A stretch of 64,000 nt of DNA from Croceicoccus sediminis (GTDB lineage Bacteria; Pseudomonadota; Alphaproteobacteria; Sphingomonadales; Sphingomonadaceae). The stretch's first letter is position 1. The number at the start of each line of letters is the position of its first letter. The notes under the pieces were generated by a model, which was not told the origin of the DNA, made no database searches, and saw only the letters and a list, made by a program, of their open reading frames with translations. The DNA lies in contig NZ_SUNC01000001.1 in NCBI RefSeq assembly GCF_007570835.1, forward strand, positions 930,001 to 994,000. The letters run 5' to 3'. Positions 62,801 through 64,000 of this stretch are shown here, one piece after another. The translations under genes and the position numbers were made by a program.

Positions 62801-63155
62801 AATCGGCGCACATGGCGAAGTGCCTGGGCTGGGCACGCATTGGGAAATGCAGGCCTATGCGATGGGCGGCATGACGCCATCGGAGATTCTTGCCGCTGCG
62901 ACAATTGACGGAGCGCGGGCAATCGGGCGCAGTGCCGATCTCGGCTCGCTCGAGCCCGGCAAGCTGGCCGATCTCGTGATCCTGGCCAAAGACCCTCGTG
63001 AAACTATCGCGAACACGCTTTCGCTGACGCACGTGATGAAAGGCGGCAAGCTTTACGATGCTGGCACGATCGCCTCGGTCTGGCCCGAAGCAGGACCGCC
63101 TCCCCAATTCTGGTTCAATGAGGGGGGCACTGCCAGAGCAAATGCACCTGATTGA
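59886..63155 (+). CDS. Beta-propeller/amidohydrolase fusion, exported
   Basis: Protein of 1089 residues with a signal peptide (cut near VFAH). Residues about 70-650 form repeated WD40/TolB-type PD40 blades (SPDGRWI, SPDGRYL, SPDGEML, SPDGKYA and similar). The C-terminal third is an amidohydrolase with GLIDVHDHV at about 735 and the GAHGEVPGLGTHWEM segment near 975. The HxH pair is present. The architecture matches large PD40-amidohydrolase proteins; the propeller may capture a peptide-like substrate for the hydrolase. It is co-transcribed with the receptor upstream. The ATG at 59886 is used; GTG at 59883 is adjacent. Confidence 0.88.
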   Translation: MTFRRLALSIACLLMSGPVFAHDRTTNQVLSAGPQSSSASGETPPSGLSPTPPARPGQTLPLKPTREIAFDVEEGTALQPDLSPDGRWIVFAMLGDLYVLPAEGGEARAITRGMAFDTQPVFAPDGKSIAFLSDRSGAENLWVVRPDGTEARQVSFYDDDPIFTSPSWSADGLSLTVSRYWPDRNAYELWRFDASRGGMGKAIIANRTEGDDRLHHALGAVTSPDGRYLYYASRGGDLNLAEPVEWQIVRREIQTGEVDVLVEAVGDIRLGKIQSSAFRPVISHNGERLAYVEWRPGAAVLRLLDLKTGELTDLAPLDPVSLQASYWSDIAPRFAFSPDDKAVVFSAGGQFRRIDLASRQISTIPFRARVQAELAPLARAPARVETGPVHVRILQNASLSPDGEMLAFSALGKIYLMPSAGGEARMLAPDLPPQFHPAWSRDGNSLIFVSWTAREGGHVWRHDLATGKSVRLTNAHAFYTHPVATPDGGILVIRSSTADRLATYLEFGQFRDAELVQIRADGSEQVMASGMMGGTPQILFDGTILLNRPSGVYGVRDDSLRVAVEGPNWYFSEGPAQADDIRVSPDGKYALAQIAQQLHLISIPEEGGRTVSLTSSAVGHEQVSTVGADYFGWSDDGRSYFWSIGSTFHFRELDNSSDRTITADITVPRDITKGQLLLEGATVITMGPAGTIADAEILVGNDRIVAIGPRGTLAVPADAERRDVSGAYIIPGLIDVHDHVADIRRDVLDFEAWGPAANLAYGVTTAFDPSTLSIDMLAYQDAIDAGLMTGSRIFSTGPALFSFNDFRSYDQVESVLRRYRDHYRLTNIKMYRTGNRRVRQWIVQAARKLGLQPTTEGALAMKLDLSQVLDGYAGNEHAIPPPVHYADLSKLLARSGVSYDLTLQITHGGYPAQDYFIARDTPHGDAKYARFAPPWFRDQRFWQREWTDPKGYIFPQVAASAARFVRYGGLLAIGAHGEVPGLGTHWEMQAYAMGGMTPSEILAAATIDGARAIGRSADLGSLEPGKLADLVILAKDPRETIANTLSLTHVMKGGKLYDAGTIASVWPEAGPPPQFWFNEGGTARANAPD

Positions 63156-63742
63156 CGCGTGAGGCGGCGCGGGTAGGTCCATGCCCGGACCCCACAAACC
63201 AATCAGTCCATTTCGTTAATTCACGCAGCCGATCTTGCAATAGCGTCCGCTATTGGGGTCGTTTGCTGCCGGTCCGGTTTCGGTCGCCGGATCGAGCAAA
63301 GCTACCATCCGCCAGGCGGTAAGCCATCAGGCAGCTTCGCGCCCCAATCCCAACCTTTGAAGCTGCCTTGCGGCACACCTGAAAGCTGATGCAATCGCCA
63401 TACAGCACAGAGGGCAGGCTCTGGGACTTTCCTGTCGATCCGATGTGATCTGTGGAATGGCCGGAGAAGCGCGGCGCCGATCGGCTATGAGAGCGATGAG
63501 AGGTGAACCGGAAGAAGTCAGGCGCGTTGTGCTTGCCGGCATGCATAGAGCCGGCTTCCGCTAAATCGCTCCCTGCCAACGACGCCCTAACGCAAGACTG
63601 CCGCGCTCACCGAGCATGTGGTCCTTGGCCATTTGCACCCACGCCCAAAGTCATTCGCTCATTCCGACATGGAAACACTGTGAAGGCAGGTCTCAAAACG
63701 GCAGCTTCTTGGCGAGGCCATGCAGCGAGGATCATGGAACGG
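63156..63742. other. Intergenic region with one repeat copy
   Basis: 587 bases between the propeller-hydrolase and the truncated SDR. It holds the repeat copy 63244-63347. The remaining open frames have no family resemblance or ribosome site. No RNA gene recognised. Confidence 0.5.
63244..63347. repeat. Intergenic repeat, copy 2
   Basis: Aligns with 40125-40219 over about 100 bases with one 10-base insertion (GATCGAGCAA region). Shared blocks are listed for copy 1. Orientation is the same. No inverted termini or transposase seen. Confidence 0.6.
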
Positions 63743-64000
63743 CTAATGCGATGTCTGTCCACCATCCATCACGAAGAACGAACCGTTGGTAAAGCTGGCC
63801 TCGTCGGAACATAGGTGCAGGACTGTGCCCGCGATTTCTTCCGGCTGAGCCGCGCGTCCGATAACGTTGTGCTTGAAGAACTCTTCGCGAAATTCCGGCG
63901 AATCCAGCCAGGCTTGCGTCATCGGCGTCGCCACGAGGCCAGGGCCGATGCAGTTCACCCGGATGCCCCGCTGCGCATATTCGATGGCCACCGCCTTGGT
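63743..64000 (-). CDS. SDR family oxidoreductase, 3' part (gene runs off the window)
   Basis: C-terminal part of a short-chain dehydrogenase: the frame is open to base 64000 and continues past it. Visible segments are a TKAVAIEYAQRGIRVNCIGPG stretch, GRAAQPEEIAGTVLHLCSD and a terminal VMDGGQTSH, all typical of the family's last 90 residues. The cofactor loop and catalytic Tyr-Lys lie outside. It may start another catabolic group upstream of it on the minus strand. Confidence 0.88.
   Translation of the reverse strand, partial: TKAVAIEYAQRGIRVNCIGPGLVATPMTQAWLDSPEFREEFFKHNVIGRAAQPEEIAGTVLHLCSDEASFTNGSFFVMDGGQTSH

Noticed and set aside
63250-63579. Minus-strand frame of 109 codons in the last intergenic region
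   Set aside because: Overlaps a repeat copy, lacks a ribosome site and any recognisable domain.
1-64000. tRNA, rRNA, CRISPR, phage or intact insertion sequence
   Set aside because: No cloverleaf, repeat-spacer, integrase or transposase pattern was seen by eye; a dedicated scan would be needed to exclude small RNAs.

Overview
The window is GC-rich, densely packed DNA that looks like an accessory catabolic region of a sphingomonad-type alphaproteobacterium (Sphingomonadales, possibly Novosphingobium or Erythrobacteraceae; inferred). The reasons are three large TonB-dependent receptors, many short-chain dehydrogenases (SDRs), several Rieske oxygenases without beta subunits, a Csu-type pilus locus and GC-rich codon usage. 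I found no rRNA, tRNA, CRISPR, phage or intact insertion sequence.

Layout. (A) 1-18.3 kb is a Rieske-oxygenase catabolic island. It holds four Rieske alpha-type oxygenases, one Rieske ferredoxin, an acyl-CoA ligase, a ketosteroid-dehydrogenase-like flavoprotein, five SDRs, two medium-chain reductases (MDRs), three SnoaL/NTF2-like small proteins, an EthD-like protein and a ThuA-like protein, in short divergent and convergent operons. No reductase for the oxygenases is visible. (B) 18.4-22.8 kb is a Csu-type chaperone-usher pilus locus: two SCPU pilins, chaperone, usher. (C) 22.8-30.4 kb, minus strand: CoA-transferase, vanillate-demethylase-like Rieske oxygenase, crotonase, NmrA-like protein, TonB receptor and an MDR. 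(D) 30.5-38.2 kb: acyl-CoA dehydrogenase, MmgE/PrpD protein and a LacI-type regulator on the plus strand, facing a minus-strand operon of CitE-like lyase, MaoC hydratase, zinc alcohol dehydrogenase and aldehyde dehydrogenase. Two LacI-type operators (30485-30510 and 38173-38184) sit at the promoters bounding this block.

(E) 38.4-40.4 kb is a less GC-rich stretch with an unusual lipoprotein, a small membrane protein and intergenic repeat pieces. (F) 40.4-49.2 kb, minus strand: overlapping AraC and GntR regulators, an MFS transporter, a GlcD-like FAD oxidase, a TonB receptor, an SDR and a type-B carboxylesterase. A recurring 13-bp palindromic motif lies near the AraC promoter and upstream of the TonB receptor. 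(G) 49.6-63.2 kb: an AGCS symporter, an AraC regulator, an alpha/beta hydrolase, an exported amidohydrolase paired with an amidohydrolase-like protein that has lost its metal ligands, a PepSY membrane protein, a PaiB-like protein, a siderophore-type TonB receptor and a 1089-residue beta-propeller/amidohydrolase fusion. (H) The end holds an intergenic repeat copy and the 3' part of another SDR.

Working picture. Outer-membrane receptors import poorly diffusible substrates. Esterases and amidohydrolases release acids or alcohols. Rieske oxygenases, SDRs and MDRs oxidise and reduce them. CoA ligase, CoA-transferase, acyl-CoA dehydrogenase, hydratase and CitE lyase then carry the carbon to central metabolism. 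The true substrates cannot be read from the sequence. The best candidates for something undescribed are the LacI-controlled CoA module, the catalytic/dead amidohydrolase pair with its siderophore-type receptor, and the paired glutamate-bridged Rieske oxygenases.
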